Assembly (NCBI GenBank): GCA_016927855.1
Contig: JAFGLV010000037.1
Coordinates: 1 to 64,000 of the forward strand
Reading direction: 5' to 3'
Source: Sedimentisphaerales bacterium
GTDB lineage: Bacteria; Planctomycetota; Phycisphaerae; Sedimentisphaerales; Anaerobacaceae
DNA length: 64,000 nt
The notes under the pieces are model-generated. The model was given only the letters and a program-made list of their open reading frames with translations, made no database searches and had not been told where the DNA came from. Every line of letters begins with the position of its first letter. Position 1 is the first letter of the stretch. Shown piece by piece: positions 9,708-18,376 of this stretch. The translations under genes were made by a program, and so were the position numbers.

Positions 9708-10970
9708 ATGAGAACAGCGTTGCGTGCTCTGGTTTGGACTATGTCGGTTGTGCTGCCGGCCTGCCCGGCCGTCGCCGGCCGACTCGTCTCGGCCGTGCCG
9801 GAGGAGGTCGGCCTTTCGGCCTCAAGACTGGACCGGATCGACAAGGTCATGCAGCAATACGTAGACGAAGGCAGGATCGCCGGCGTGGTGACGCTGATCA
9901 TGCACGACGGCAAGGTCGCACACCACAAAGCCTTCGGCATGAGTGACATCGAGGCAGGTGCGCCCATGACGACCGACGCGATGTTTCGCATCGCCTCGAT
10001 GAGCAAGCCGCTTACTGCCACCGCAGTGATGATTCTCTACGAACAAGGACGCTTCCTGCTCAACGATCCGGTGTCGAAGTATATCCCTGAATTCGCCAGG
10101 CCCCAAGTGCTGGTCCGCTCCGACGACGGGAGCACACGGACCGAGCCCGCGCGGCGCGAAATCACGATCCGCCACCTGCTCAACCACACGTCCGGTCTGA
10201 CCTACGGCGATGGCCCGCTTGCTCCCTATTACCGCGAGGTCAGCATCGCGACGGGCCTGGCGCCCACCGACGATACCATCGAGCAGATGGTCAAGAAGCT
10301 CGCCAGGCTGCCGCTCATCTCTCACCCCGGCGAGGAGATGCACTATGGCCTGTCGATCGACGTACTGGGCTACCTGGTCGAAGTGCTCTCGGGCCAGGAC
10401 TTCAACACCTTCTGCACGGAACACATCTTTCAGCCTCTCCAGATGGACGACACCTGCTTCGTGTTGCCTCAGGAGAAGCTGCCTCGCCTGGCGCGGATGT
10501 ACAGGCTCACCACCAGCGAAGGCAAGCTCCAGAAGGATGCGACCGACCCGGCGTTCCTGACGCGCCAGAAGTTCTTCTCGGGTGGCGCCGGCGTGATATC
10601 GACCGCCTCGGACTACGCGCGTTTCGCCCAGATGATCCTCAACGGTGGCAAGCTCGACGGCGTGCGGATCGTCAGCCGCAAGACGGTAGAGCTGATGACG
10701 TCGAACTCCATCGGCGAGCTGTATGCGCCTTTCCGCTACAACACAGGTGACAAGATGGGTTACGGCTTCGGTATCCGCACCGAACGTGGCGCATTCGACG
10801 AGCTCGAATCGCTCGGCATCGTCGGCTGGGACGGAGCCTACTTCACCCGCTTCTGGATCGACGCGCAAGAGAATCTGATCGGGGTCTTCATGACGCAGAT
10901 GGATGGCTACTGGTGGGCCGACCTCGCGACGAAATACCGCGTGCTGGTCTACCAGGCCATCACGGACTGA
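9708..10970 (+). CDS. Secreted beta-lactamase-fold serine hydrolase (family VIII esterase-like)
   Basis: A 420-residue serine hydrolase of the class C beta-lactamase/penicillin-binding fold. The nucleophile motif is S-M-S-K in RIASMSKPLTATA. The second motif is HYGLSIDVLG, where class C beta-lactamases have Y-A-N; a Y-x-L form is typical of family VIII carboxylesterases (EstB-like). The C-terminal GGAGVISTASDYARF and YGFGIRTE segments fit the same group. The ATG at 9708 is chosen because it begins an Arg-containing signal peptide (MRTALRALVWTMSVV, cleavage near AVA) and follows GGAAAGGA. The most likely role is periplasmic hydrolysis of esters, for example acetyl groups on glycans, given the sulfatase and lyase downstream. 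A peptidase role cannot be excluded. Confidence 0.8.
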   Translation: MRTALRALVWTMSVVLPACPAVAGRLVSAVPEEVGLSASRLDRIDKVMQQYVDEGRIAGVVTLIMHDGKVAHHKAFGMSDIEAGAPMTTDAMFRIASMSKPLTATAVMILYEQGRFLLNDPVSKYIPEFARPQVLVRSDDGSTRTEPARREITIRHLLNHTSGLTYGDGPLAPYYREVSIATGLAPTDDTIEQMVKKLARLPLISHPGEEMHYGLSIDVLGYLVEVLSGQDFNTFCTEHIFQPLQMDDTCFVLPQEKLPRLARMYRLTTSEGKLQKDATDPAFLTRQKFFSGGAGVISTASDYARFAQMILNGGKLDGVRIVSRKTVELMTSNSIGELYAPFRYNTGDKMGYGFGIRTERGAFDELESLGIVGWDGAYFTRFWIDAQENLIGVFMTQMDGYWWADLATKYRVLVYQAITD

Positions 10971-10984
10971 CCCCATCGAACCGC

Positions 10985-11932
10985 ATGAAAGACAGGATCG
11001 ACATCTCGGCTGACTTCGCCGGGCTCAAGCTCGCCAACCCGGTCTTTACCGCTTCGGGGACATGTGGCTATGCCGATGAGCTCGCGGACTTCATGGACGT
11101 CAACGCGCTGGGTGGTTTCATCACCAAGAGCATCACGCACCAGCCGCGCCGGGGCAACCCGACCCCGCGGATTGTCGAGACCGACGCCGGCATGCTCAAC
11201 GCCATCGGCCTGGCCAACATCGGCCTGGATCGGTTCGTCGCTGAGAAGCTCCCGCTGATTGCGCGAATGAAGCCGGCAGTTTTCGTCAACGTCGCAGGCA
11301 CCACGATCGATGACTATGTCGCCGTCGTGGAGCGGCTCGTCTCGGAGGACGCGCTGGCGGGGTTCGAATTGAACATCAGTTGTCCGAACGTCAAGAAAGG
11401 CGGCATCAGCTTCGGCACGGACCCGGCCCAAGTGCTCGAAATCACGCGCGCCGTCAAGGCCGCGTGTGGCGCGAAGGTGCTGATCGTCAAGCTCACACCG
11501 ACGGTCACCGACATCAGCGTCACCGCCAGAGCGGCGGTCGAGGGCGGTGCGGATGCCCTGAGCCTGGTCAACACGTTCACCGCAATGGTCATCGACATTG
11601 AGACGCGCCGGCCTGTGCTGGCCAATCGCGCCGGCGGGCTTTCCGGCCCGGCCATCAAGCCCATCGCGGTCTACTTGGTCAACAAGGTCTACCGCGAGGT
11701 TGCCAGGGACGCCGGCGTCCCCCTGCTCGGGCTGGGCGGCATCCGCACCGCTGCCGACGCGGTCGAATTCATGCTCGCCGGCGCCAGCGCCGTCGCGATC
11801 GGGACTGCCAGCTTCATCCAGCCCGATAGCGCCGGGCGCGTGGTCGAAGGAATAGCGGAATACTGCACACGAACTGGAATCGCCAAGCTGAGCGATCTCG
11901 TGGGCGCGTTGGAAGAAGCCAAACCCGCGTGA
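10985..11932 (+). CDS. pyrD: Dihydroorotate dehydrogenase, class 1B catalytic subunit
   Basis: A 315-residue FMN-dependent TIM-barrel enzyme oxidising dihydroorotate to orotate in pyrimidine synthesis. Visible features: the N-terminal substrate/FMN loop PVFTASGTCGYADEL, the active-site segment NISCPNVKKGG with the catalytic cysteine of class 1 enzymes, the phosphate-binding VKLTPTVTDI, and GLGGIRTAADAVEF near the C terminus. ATG 10985 is chosen since homologues start with MKDRIDIS-like sequence; the frame is open upstream into the previous gene. Only 14 bases separate it from the hydrolase stop, and PyrK is encoded in the same operon, which supports a 1B heterodimer. Confidence 0.93.
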   Translation: MKDRIDISADFAGLKLANPVFTASGTCGYADELADFMDVNALGGFITKSITHQPRRGNPTPRIVETDAGMLNAIGLANIGLDRFVAEKLPLIARMKPAVFVNVAGTTIDDYVAVVERLVSEDALAGFELNISCPNVKKGGISFGTDPAQVLEITRAVKAACGAKVLIVKLTPTVTDISVTARAAVEGGADALSLVNTFTAMVIDIETRRPVLANRAGGLSGPAIKPIAVYLVNKVYREVARDAGVPLLGLGGIRTAADAVEFMLAGASAVAIGTASFIQPDSAGRVVEGIAEYCTRTGIAKLSDLVGALEEAKPA

Positions 11933-11948
11933 ACAAGGAGGTTCGAAT

Positions 11949-13415
11949 ATGGAACGTCGCACCTTCCTCAAGACGATCGGAAGCGCTGCCGGCGCTCTGC
12001 TGGCCGGATGCAGCACGACGCCCGAAAGGTCCGGTCCCAAGCCGAACGTGCTGTGGCTGATCTCCGAAGACACGTCGCCTGATCTTGCCTGCTATGGCAA
12101 TACGACGGTCAAGACTCCCTGGCTCGACAAGTTCGCTGCCCAAGGGACACGGCTCACGAACGCCTTCGTGACCGCACCGGTCTGTTCGGCGTCACGTTCG
12201 GCTTTCATGACCGGGATGTACCAGACCGCTATCGGCGCGCACAACCATCGCAGCCATCGCAACGACGGGTACCGCTTGCCCGAGCCGGTCACGCTCATCA
12301 CCGAGATCTTCCGCCAAGCGGGCCATTTCGTCTGCAACTGCGACGGCCTGAGCTACAAGAAGGCCGGCAAGACGGACTGGAACTTCACACCGCCGCCGGC
12401 GCCATTCGACGGCACCGACTGGTCGCAGCGCCGGCCGGGACAGCCGTTCTTCGCGCAGGTGAACTTCAGTCTGACCCACCGCGATTTCCAGCGCGACGAG
12501 CGCAACCCGATCGACCCGGCGCAGGTCGAATTGCCGCCCTACTATCCCGACCATCCGGTGGCCCGGCGGGACTGGGCGGACTATCTCGAATCGATCCAGG
12601 TGCTCGACACCCAGGTCGGCGTCGCGCTGACGTGGCTGGAAAAAGAGGGCCTGGCGGACAACACGATCGTGATGTACTTCGGCGATCACGGCCGGCCGCA
12701 CGTGCGTGGCAAGCAGTGGCTCTACGAAGGCGGCATCCGTATCCCGCTGATCGTCCGCTGGCCGGGACACGTCAAGAGCGGCGCCGTGGTGGACGACCTG
12801 GTCAGCAGTATTGACCTGGCGCCGACCGCGATGGCACTGGCAGGAATCAAGGTCCCCAAGCATCTGCAAGGGTACCCGTTCCTCGGTCGAGGCAAGCAGG
12901 CTCGCCAGTACGTCTTCGCCGCGCGAGACCGCTGCGACGAGACCGTCGATCGCATTCGCTGCGTGCGCTCTGCGCGCTACAAGTACATACGCAACTACTT
13001 CGCCGACCGGCCTTACACACAATTCAACGCGTACAAGAAGCTCCAATACCCCGTCCTGACGCTCTTGCAGGTCCTCGACAAGCAAGGCAAGCTCACGCCC
13101 GAGCAGGCGCGATTCATGTCACCGACCCGGCCGCGCGAGGAGCTGTACGATTTGCAGCGGGATCCGTTCGAGCTGCACAACCTTGCCGACAGTGAAGACC
13201 ATCGCAAGGTCCTGCGCGAGCACAGCGCCAAGCTCGACGAATGGATCGAAGCCACCCACGACCAGGGCGAGACCCCCGAGCCGCCCGAAGTGATCAAGCA
13301 CTGGCAACGCCAGAGCACCAACTCTTTCCGGCAGCAGATGGAGGCACGCGGTCTCCCCGCTGACATCTCGGACGAAGACTGCCTCAAGTGGTGGCAGGAC
13401 AAGCTGCTGACCTGA
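11949..13415 (+). CDS. Type I sulfatase, exported lipoprotein
   Basis: A 488-residue formylglycine-dependent sulfatase. The maturation motif C-S-A-S-R (residues 79-83, CSASRSAFMTG) provides the cysteine converted to formylglycine. The metal-binding N-terminal segment is NVLWLISEDTSPDLACYG, and a second metal site is MYFGDHGRPHVRGK. The N terminus ERRTFLK followed by AAGALLAGC looks like a twin-arginine signal with a lipobox cysteine at residue 21, so membrane anchoring outside the cytoplasm is likely. AAGGAGG lies 7 bases before the ATG. It sits between pyrD and a heparinase-like lyase, so the substrate is probably a sulfated polysaccharide; the sulfate position is unknown. No formylglycine-generating enzyme is in the window. 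Confidence 0.9.
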   Translation: MERRTFLKTIGSAAGALLAGCSTTPERSGPKPNVLWLISEDTSPDLACYGNTTVKTPWLDKFAAQGTRLTNAFVTAPVCSASRSAFMTGMYQTAIGAHNHRSHRNDGYRLPEPVTLITEIFRQAGHFVCNCDGLSYKKAGKTDWNFTPPPAPFDGTDWSQRRPGQPFFAQVNFSLTHRDFQRDERNPIDPAQVELPPYYPDHPVARRDWADYLESIQVLDTQVGVALTWLEKEGLADNTIVMYFGDHGRPHVRGKQWLYEGGIRIPLIVRWPGHVKSGAVVDDLVSSIDLAPTAMALAGIKVPKHLQGYPFLGRGKQARQYVFAARDRCDETVDRIRCVRSARYKYIRNYFADRPYTQFNAYKKLQYPVLTLLQVLDKQGKLTPEQARFMSPTRPREELYDLQRDPFELHNLADSEDHRKVLREHSAKLDEWIEATHDQGETPEPPEVIKHWQRQSTNSFRQQMEARGLPADISDEDCLKWWQDKLLT

Positions 13416-13441
13416 GCAGCGCTCACCCAGAGGAGGATGCC

Positions 13442-15841
13442 ATGCGAAAGCTCGAAATCACGCTGATTCTTGCCGTGGCGCTGCCAACCACAGCAGTACA
13501 AGTTGCCGCCCGCGCGACGCTGGACGAGCGACCGGCCGAGGCAGGTCAATGGGGTTACCGCCCTGCCCAGGCAGCGGTGTCCGCCACCGACCCACCCAGC
13601 TTCTCCTGGCGACCGCAATCTGGTTTGACCTGGGAGACCGAATGTCGCCGCGAGAACGCGTCGGGTGAGGTCGTCTACCATGCCGACCACCTCGAATTCA
13701 ACGTGCACTGCCCGCCGCGAACGTTTGGGCCGGGCCGCTACACGTGGCGCTATCGTGGGCGGGACGGAGGCGGCCAGAGTACCGACTGGAGCCAATTGCG
13801 TACGTTCACCATTGCGCCCGAAGCAGCCCAGATGCCATTGCCGTCTCGCGAAGAGCTATTGGCTCGCATTCCCAAATCGCATCCCAGATTGTTCGTGCGT
13901 CCCGAGAACCTCGCCAAGCTGCGCGAGCTGGCTCAAGGCGACATGAAAGCACAATACGAGGCGCTCGTCAGGCAATGCGAGCGCATCCTGGCCGACCCGC
14001 CGCCTACGCAGGAGCCACCTAGGTACCCAGCGGACATGGAGCGCAAGAGTGAGGCCTGGCGCGAGATCTGGTGGGGCAATCGCACCTATACGATTCGCGC
14101 GCTCAACAGTGCCGCGACGCTGGCCTTTACGCGGCTGCTGGGCGGATCGGACAAATTCGGACACGAAGCCAAGCGCATTCTGCTCGCATGCGCCCAGTGG
14201 GACCCGAAGGGCAGCACCGGGTTTCGCTACAACGACGAAGCCGGGATGCCCTACAGCTACTACTTCGCGCGGACCTACACCTTCGTCAACGACCTGCTCA
14301 GCGAAGACGAGAAAGCCACCTGCCGTCAGGTCATGAAGGTTCGCGGCGAGGAGATGTACCAGCGGCTCTGTCCGCGTCACTTCTGGCAGCCTTACGAGAG
14401 TCACGCGAATCGCGCGTGGCACTTCCTTGGCGAGGTCGGCATCGCGTTCCTGGGCGAGATCGACGGCGCCGATGACTGGGTCTGGTTCGCGGCCAACGTC
14501 TTCTTCAACGTCTATCCCGTCTGGAGCGACACCGACGGCGGCTGGCACGAGGGCTCCTCGTATTGGGCCAGTTACCTGGAGCGTTTCACCTGGTGGGCGG
14601 ACGTCATGCGCGAAGCGCTGGGGATCGACGCTTACGACAAGCCGTTCTTCTCGCAGGCGGGCTATTATGCGATGTACCTGATGCCGCCGGGCAAAGTCGG
14701 TGGCGGGTTTGGCGACCTGACCGCCCGCCGGACCGCGCGCAGCAATCGCTCTCTGATGAGCATTCTCGCGTCCCAGGCGCAGAACCCGCACTGGCAATGG
14801 CACGTCGAGCAACTGGGCGGTCCCGTCGCGACCGAAGGCTATATCGGCTTCATTCGAGGCCAGTTGCCCAAGGTCGAAGCCAAATCGCCCGACGACCTGC
14901 CCACCTCGCGCCTGTTCGCCGGGACGGGTCAGGCCTATCTCAACACGACCCTCACGAACACCGACGAGAGCGTCCAGGTCGTCTTCAAGTCCAGTCCCTT
15001 CGGCACGCAATCGCACGGCTACGAGTCGAACAACTCGTTCCTGCTCTGGGCCTATGGCCAGCGCCTCCTGATCCGCTCAGGCTACCGTGACATCTATGGT
15101 AGCGAGCACCACGCCAACTGGATGTGGAGCACCCGCTCGACCAACTGCATCACCATCAACGGTCAGGACCAGCGCAAGCACACCGCCCGCGCCCAAGGCC
15201 GAATCACCGCCTTCCAGACCACACCCGATATCGACGTCGTCATCGGCAACGCCAGCGATTCGTATGAGGGCAATGTTGAGCTCTTCAAACGCGCGATCAT
15301 TTTCGTCAAGCCCGACCTGATCGTCGTCTACGACCGCCTCAAGACGAGCGAGCCGTCCACGTATGAATACTGGCTCCACGCCGTCAACGAGTTCGACATC
15401 AGCGATGAAGACACCGTCACGGTCAAGAACGGCGACATCGCCTGCCACATCGAGTTCCATTGCCCCACTCCGTTGACCTTCGCGCAGACGAACGACTACG
15501 ACCCCAATCCACGTCCGCGCATCAACCTGCGCGAATGGCACCTCACCGCGCACGCCGCCGACAAACGGAGGAACATGGAATTCATCACCGTCTACCGACC
15601 CTACAGGACGGACGGAGGATTCAAGGGCAGTTCACGATGCGAAGCCATCCCCGGCGGCCACCTCGTCACCGCCGACTCTCGTGCAGGCAAACTGACTGCC
15701 CTGCTGCCGACAGATGAGACGACACCGTTGGAGGCCAGCGGCCTTCAAACCACCGGCGCCATCAAGCTCAAGCTGGAACGCCTGAGTGCTCAGTCGTTTC
15801 AGATCATTGAGGTCCAGGAAGACAGTCGACCCTGGCCGTAG
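13442..15841 (+). CDS. Secreted heparinase II/III-like polysaccharide lyase (DUF4962 type)
   Basis: A 799-residue exported protein. ATG 13442 is chosen because it follows GAGGAGGA (13430-13437) and starts a signal peptide (MRKLEITLILAVALPTTA). After a short FN3-like segment (about residues 60-125) comes a long alpha/alpha-toroid region with WHFLGEVGIAFLGEI and GGWHEGSSYWASYLERF. A C-terminal beta-sandwich typical of heparinase II/III-like and alginate lyase proteins follows (EYWLHAVNEFDI). Conserved Tyr and His residues in YESHANRAWH and SHGYESNNSFLLW are plausible catalytic residues by analogy. The expected reaction is beta-elimination cleavage of uronic-acid polysaccharide. Co-location with the sulfatase suggests a sulfated uronate glycan. 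It is the last gene of the seven-gene operon. Confidence 0.8.
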   Translation: MRKLEITLILAVALPTTAVQVAARATLDERPAEAGQWGYRPAQAAVSATDPPSFSWRPQSGLTWETECRRENASGEVVYHADHLEFNVHCPPRTFGPGRYTWRYRGRDGGGQSTDWSQLRTFTIAPEAAQMPLPSREELLARIPKSHPRLFVRPENLAKLRELAQGDMKAQYEALVRQCERILADPPPTQEPPRYPADMERKSEAWREIWWGNRTYTIRALNSAATLAFTRLLGGSDKFGHEAKRILLACAQWDPKGSTGFRYNDEAGMPYSYYFARTYTFVNDLLSEDEKATCRQVMKVRGEEMYQRLCPRHFWQPYESHANRAWHFLGEVGIAFLGEIDGADDWVWFAANVFFNVYPVWSDTDGGWHEGSSYWASYLERFTWWADVMREALGIDAYDKPFFSQAGYYAMYLMPPGKVGGGFGDLTARRTARSNRSLMSILASQAQNPHWQWHVEQLGGPVATEGYIGFIRGQLPKVEAKSPDDLPTSRLFAGTGQAYLNTTLTNTDESVQVVFKSSPFGTQSHGYESNNSFLLWAYGQRLLIRSGYRDIYGSEHHANWMWSTRSTNCITINGQDQRKHTARAQGRITAFQTTPDIDVVIGNASDSYEGNVELFKRAIIFVKPDLIVVYDRLKTSEPSTYEYWLHAVNEFDISDEDTVTVKNGDIACHIEFHCPTPLTFAQTNDYDPNPRPRINLREWHLTAHAADKRRNMEFITVYRPYRTDGGFKGSSRCEAIPGGHLVTADSRAGKLTALLPTDETTPLEASGLQTTGAIKLKLERLSAQSFQIIEVQEDSRPWP

Positions 15842-15873
15842 GCAAGTGCCCAGCTGAGGACATGCCATATCGC

Positions 15874-16491
15874 TCATGTCACACGGGGGCTTAGAACGCG
15901 ATGCCTTATGGTGTATGCTGAAATCTGTGATCCAGCACCTTCATCCGTGTGCCGAAGCAACTTATCCACTATCGAAGCAAAACGCATGTCGTCCGCCGGG
16001 ATCTCCCATTTGCACCATTTCATCTGCTCCCCCGAATCGGGCTTGGTTGGTCTTGCACTGATGCTTCTTGCGAGTGGATATCTCCCTGAAGTGATTGCAT
16101 GGGAAAGCACGGCCACGAGTGCGGCCTCCTCTTGGGAGAGACCAAGTTCAATATGCTCTTCCAAAGCTGTGACCAGGGAAAGAAGGTCGTGGTCCTTCGT
16201 GCTAGGAATAGATCGGAACTTGCTCTTAACAACCAGCGGAGAAACGTGTTTGATCCAGATGCTCTTGAGGAGGCATTCGATGGCCATGCCTTTGAGCATC
16301 ATTGCCGCGATATGGAGTTTGAAGAATCCATAAAAAGCACTGCTGTCGTTTTGAGGCACTTGCGGATACTGAGCGTCCAAGACGGCGGCTGACGTGAGTA
16401 ATGCCTCAGCCCTCGTTGCCCAAATGCCAGGGTCATTGCCAACCGATTCAAACAGATCCTGCGGGGACGCATCGTCATCGGTGTCATTCAT
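15874..16491 (-). CDS. HEPN-like helical protein of unknown function
   Basis: A 205-residue protein. The frame is open to 16536, but the ATG at 16491 is more likely. It is not confidently assigned to a family. A run of helices reads MLKGMAIECLLKSIWIK followed by HDLLSLVTALEEH, which resembles the helix pair and His-Asp-Leu of HEPN-domain proteins; an R-x4-H ribonuclease motif is not obvious. HEPN proteins often act as toxins or RNases in toxin-antitoxin and defence loci. The gene follows an antitoxin-like small gene by 66 bases on the same strand, and both lie in an island of lower GC than the flanking operons. The toxin reading is inference. Confidence 0.6.
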   Translation of the reverse strand: MNDTDDDASPQDLFESVGNDPGIWATRAEALLTSAAVLDAQYPQVPQNDSSAFYGFFKLHIAAMMLKGMAIECLLKSIWIKHVSPLVVKSKFRSIPSTKDHDLLSLVTALEEHIELGLSQEEAALVAVLSHAITSGRYPLARSISARPTKPDSGEQMKWCKWEIPADDMRFASIVDKLLRHTDEGAGSQISAYTIRHRVLSPRVT

Positions 16492-16557
16492 GGTTCTCGC
16501 ATCCAACGATGGGAGTGTAGGGCGTACATGGCGCACCGTCTGTTTTCATTCGCAGCC

Positions 16558-16752
16558 TCACTCGATGACCTGACGCAGCAACTCAGCGTCCTCTGCCGCC
16601 ATGGCACCCACGAAACGCGACAATCTCTGGGCGCGAACGCCGCGCGGGATGGACTGCGCCAAGGCCCGTGCGAATTCCAACACTTGCCGCTGCAGCTTTT
16701 GAGGTAAGCTCTTCGGTTGTTCAATCACTCTCGCGACAATCGGTGTATTCAT
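16558..16752 (-). CDS. Small antitoxin-like protein (DUF2281-like)
   Basis: A 64-residue protein starting at an ATG with AGGAAGAG about 6 bases upstream. Residues 10-30 (IEQPKSLPQKLQRQVLEFAR) match the pattern of short DUF2281-like proteins, which have a L-P-x-x-L-Q-x-x-V-L-x-F core and often pair with toxins. It precedes the HEPN-like gene in a two-gene minus-strand arrangement. A good -35/-10 pair lies directly upstream. The call rests on the short motif, size and context; other small regulators are possible. Confidence 0.6.
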   Translation of the reverse strand: MNTPIVARVIEQPKSLPQKLQRQVLEFARALAQSIPRGVRAQRLSRFVGAMAAEDAELLRQVIE

Positions 16753-16766
16753 ACAGATCTCTTCCT

Positions 16767-16795
16767 ATTATGGCAGTATAATCAGGAAGGTGCAA
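16767..16795 (-). promoter_or_regulatory. Sigma-70-like promoter for the antitoxin-like/HEPN-like pair
   Basis: On the minus strand TTGCAC (16790-16795) is followed after 17 bases by CATAAT (16767-16772). An overlapping TATACT a few bases upstream is an alternative -10 and would leave a longer leader. The antitoxin-like start codon is at 16752, so with CATAAT the leader would be nearly absent. Confidence 0.45.
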
Positions 16796-16915
16796 GGGCT
16801 CGACGCTCTCACCGAGAGTAAGGCTGCAGCACATCACTATGTACCTGTCCGACACAAACAACAGCGGACATGGATTACGTGGGTGCGACTTCCGTAGCCT
16901 GTCACAGCCTTCGGA

Positions 16916-18031
16916 TCATGGCTGCCCCATTTGCTTCATCCACGACGCGAGAAAACTGCCGGAAAAAGCACCCAGGGTATCCACCAAGGACAAGCCTGCT
17001 GGGCGAACAAACTGGCGTTGGAATTTCCGGATGAGACGGCGGGTACCCTTGTGGAGGCGAGCCAACTCCGCGCGTTGATCCTGGAGGATGGGGAGAATCG
17101 CTACTTTCTCACGCGTTGGAAAGGATGCGATCAGGTAAGTACGGCCATCCCGGCAAATCGGTAGAACTGAAATGCCCTCGCCCGCACACATGGCAATTTG
17201 GGCACGCACGAGTAAGGGCAGATCGGTTCTGTAATTGGCGCTCGCCAGGGAGAAGTCCAGGCAGGAATCCTGAGTTATGGCGATTGTACCGAAGGTCTTC
17301 TCAACAGGTATGTCACAACCCAGGAATGCCAGCAGGAGACAAAGTGGACTCTCGCCTGCCTTAGGTGCCCCGCGATTTATGAGCGAAAGCGCATCCATCC
17401 CAAACCTGGAGTCTACGAGAAAGACACCTCTACCCGAGTGCCCACAGCCGAACCATACTTGCGTAAGCAGTTCATCACACATATTTGAACGCAGGTGAGC
17501 ATAGAGTGCACTGCCAATGGACAACTCCGGCTTGTTAATCACGTCTCTGATGCGTTCTTCCAACCACACATATCCCGTGCGGAAGAGACTAGCGGTCAGG
17601 TCACTGAACGTGTCTTGGTTCACCCGGGCATTGGGAGGAAGCCAGAGGCGGGCTATGTGAAGCCGGCCGTGGCCTTCAAGCGTCACGTCAATCGGATCAG
17701 GCCTATTTCTCGGGGGACGGCCACTCACTTTAAGTAGCGCGACTTCGACGACGCCCGGTTCAAGGGCCGATTCCCTCACGCGCGGCCGGTAGAGAGAGTT
17801 GCCTCGCTGAACAGCATTGCGCAGAGCGTTGTGCGCGGACCCCTCGAACAACAACTGGGGATAGATCATGAGCGTGTTCTCTAGAAAGGCGCACAGGTGA
17901 CCATCAATGCTCTCTGCTGCTGCCGCCAGCGACTTTAGGCATCTGACGTCCATGATCTCGCCAAGCTGGGAACCAAGGACGGCAGAAAGCCTGGCGATGC
18001 TTGGAACTGATTTCTCGGGTTCGCGTATCAT
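16916..18031 (-). CDS. Unrecognised 371-residue protein in a lower-GC island
   Basis: I do not recognise this protein. ATG 18031 is chosen over the GTG at 18046 because GGAGGA sits 7 bases upstream (18039-18044). The protein has helical N-terminal sequence (ARLSAVLGSQLGEIMDV) and a central segment with a possible conserved core (LLTQVWFGCGHSGRGVFLV and FGMDALSLINRG). There is a basic stretch near the C terminus (LHKGTRRLIRKFQRQF) and a short hydrophobic end (LVDTLGAFSGSFLASWM). Base composition and codon use are less GC-biased than in the neighbours, like the other two genes of the island. It lies upstream of the antitoxin-like pair on the same strand with a 163-base gap. A mobile or defence role is possible but unproven. 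Confidence 0.7.
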   Translation of the reverse strand: MIREPEKSVPSIARLSAVLGSQLGEIMDVRCLKSLAAAAESIDGHLCAFLENTLMIYPQLLFEGSAHNALRNAVQRGNSLYRPRVRESALEPGVVEVALLKVSGRPPRNRPDPIDVTLEGHGRLHIARLWLPPNARVNQDTFSDLTASLFRTGYVWLEERIRDVINKPELSIGSALYAHLRSNMCDELLTQVWFGCGHSGRGVFLVDSRFGMDALSLINRGAPKAGESPLCLLLAFLGCDIPVEKTFGTIAITQDSCLDFSLASANYRTDLPLLVRAQIAMCAGEGISVLPICRDGRTYLIASFPTREKVAILPILQDQRAELARLHKGTRRLIRKFQRQFVRPAGLSLVDTLGAFSGSFLASWMKQMGQP

Positions 18032-18376
18032 GCGCAGATCCTCCACGATTGAACTTGGACGCCTGCGTCAGAGCAATGCTAGATGACAGACGCCGCGAAG
18101 CGACCACTCCTTTACTGTTCACTGAGATCATGGCACGGGGAACCGCTGGCGTCAACACGCCCGGCGCGAAAACAGTGCATAACGACGCTCGTTTTGCGTG
18201 CAGACAGGGTTTGGCCACACCGAGGCAGGTCAAGATGGAAGTTGATGTCTTGGGGGGAGTGAGGTATCCTGCGCCGGTCGTGCACGCAGGTGGCCCAGTG
18301 CGTTTGCGGTTTGTTTTCGCCAGCGCTGGAAGCCCAATACTGAATTGGAAACGGTAAATCTCAGGGGCATAACGGG
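18032..18376. other. Intergenic region without a recognised gene
   Basis: This 345-base spacer separates the minus-strand island from the plus-strand URO-D gene. An open frame of about 118 codons crosses it on the plus strand from inside the 371-residue gene, but it has no ribosome site and no recognisable family. The ribosome site of the 371-residue gene is at 18039-18044. Promoters for both divergent genes must lie here; no convincing -35/-10 pair was found. Confidence 0.5.

Noticed and set aside
18001-18357. 118-codon plus-strand frame before the URO-D gene
   Set aside because: It begins inside the opposite gene, has no ribosome site and no family resemblance.
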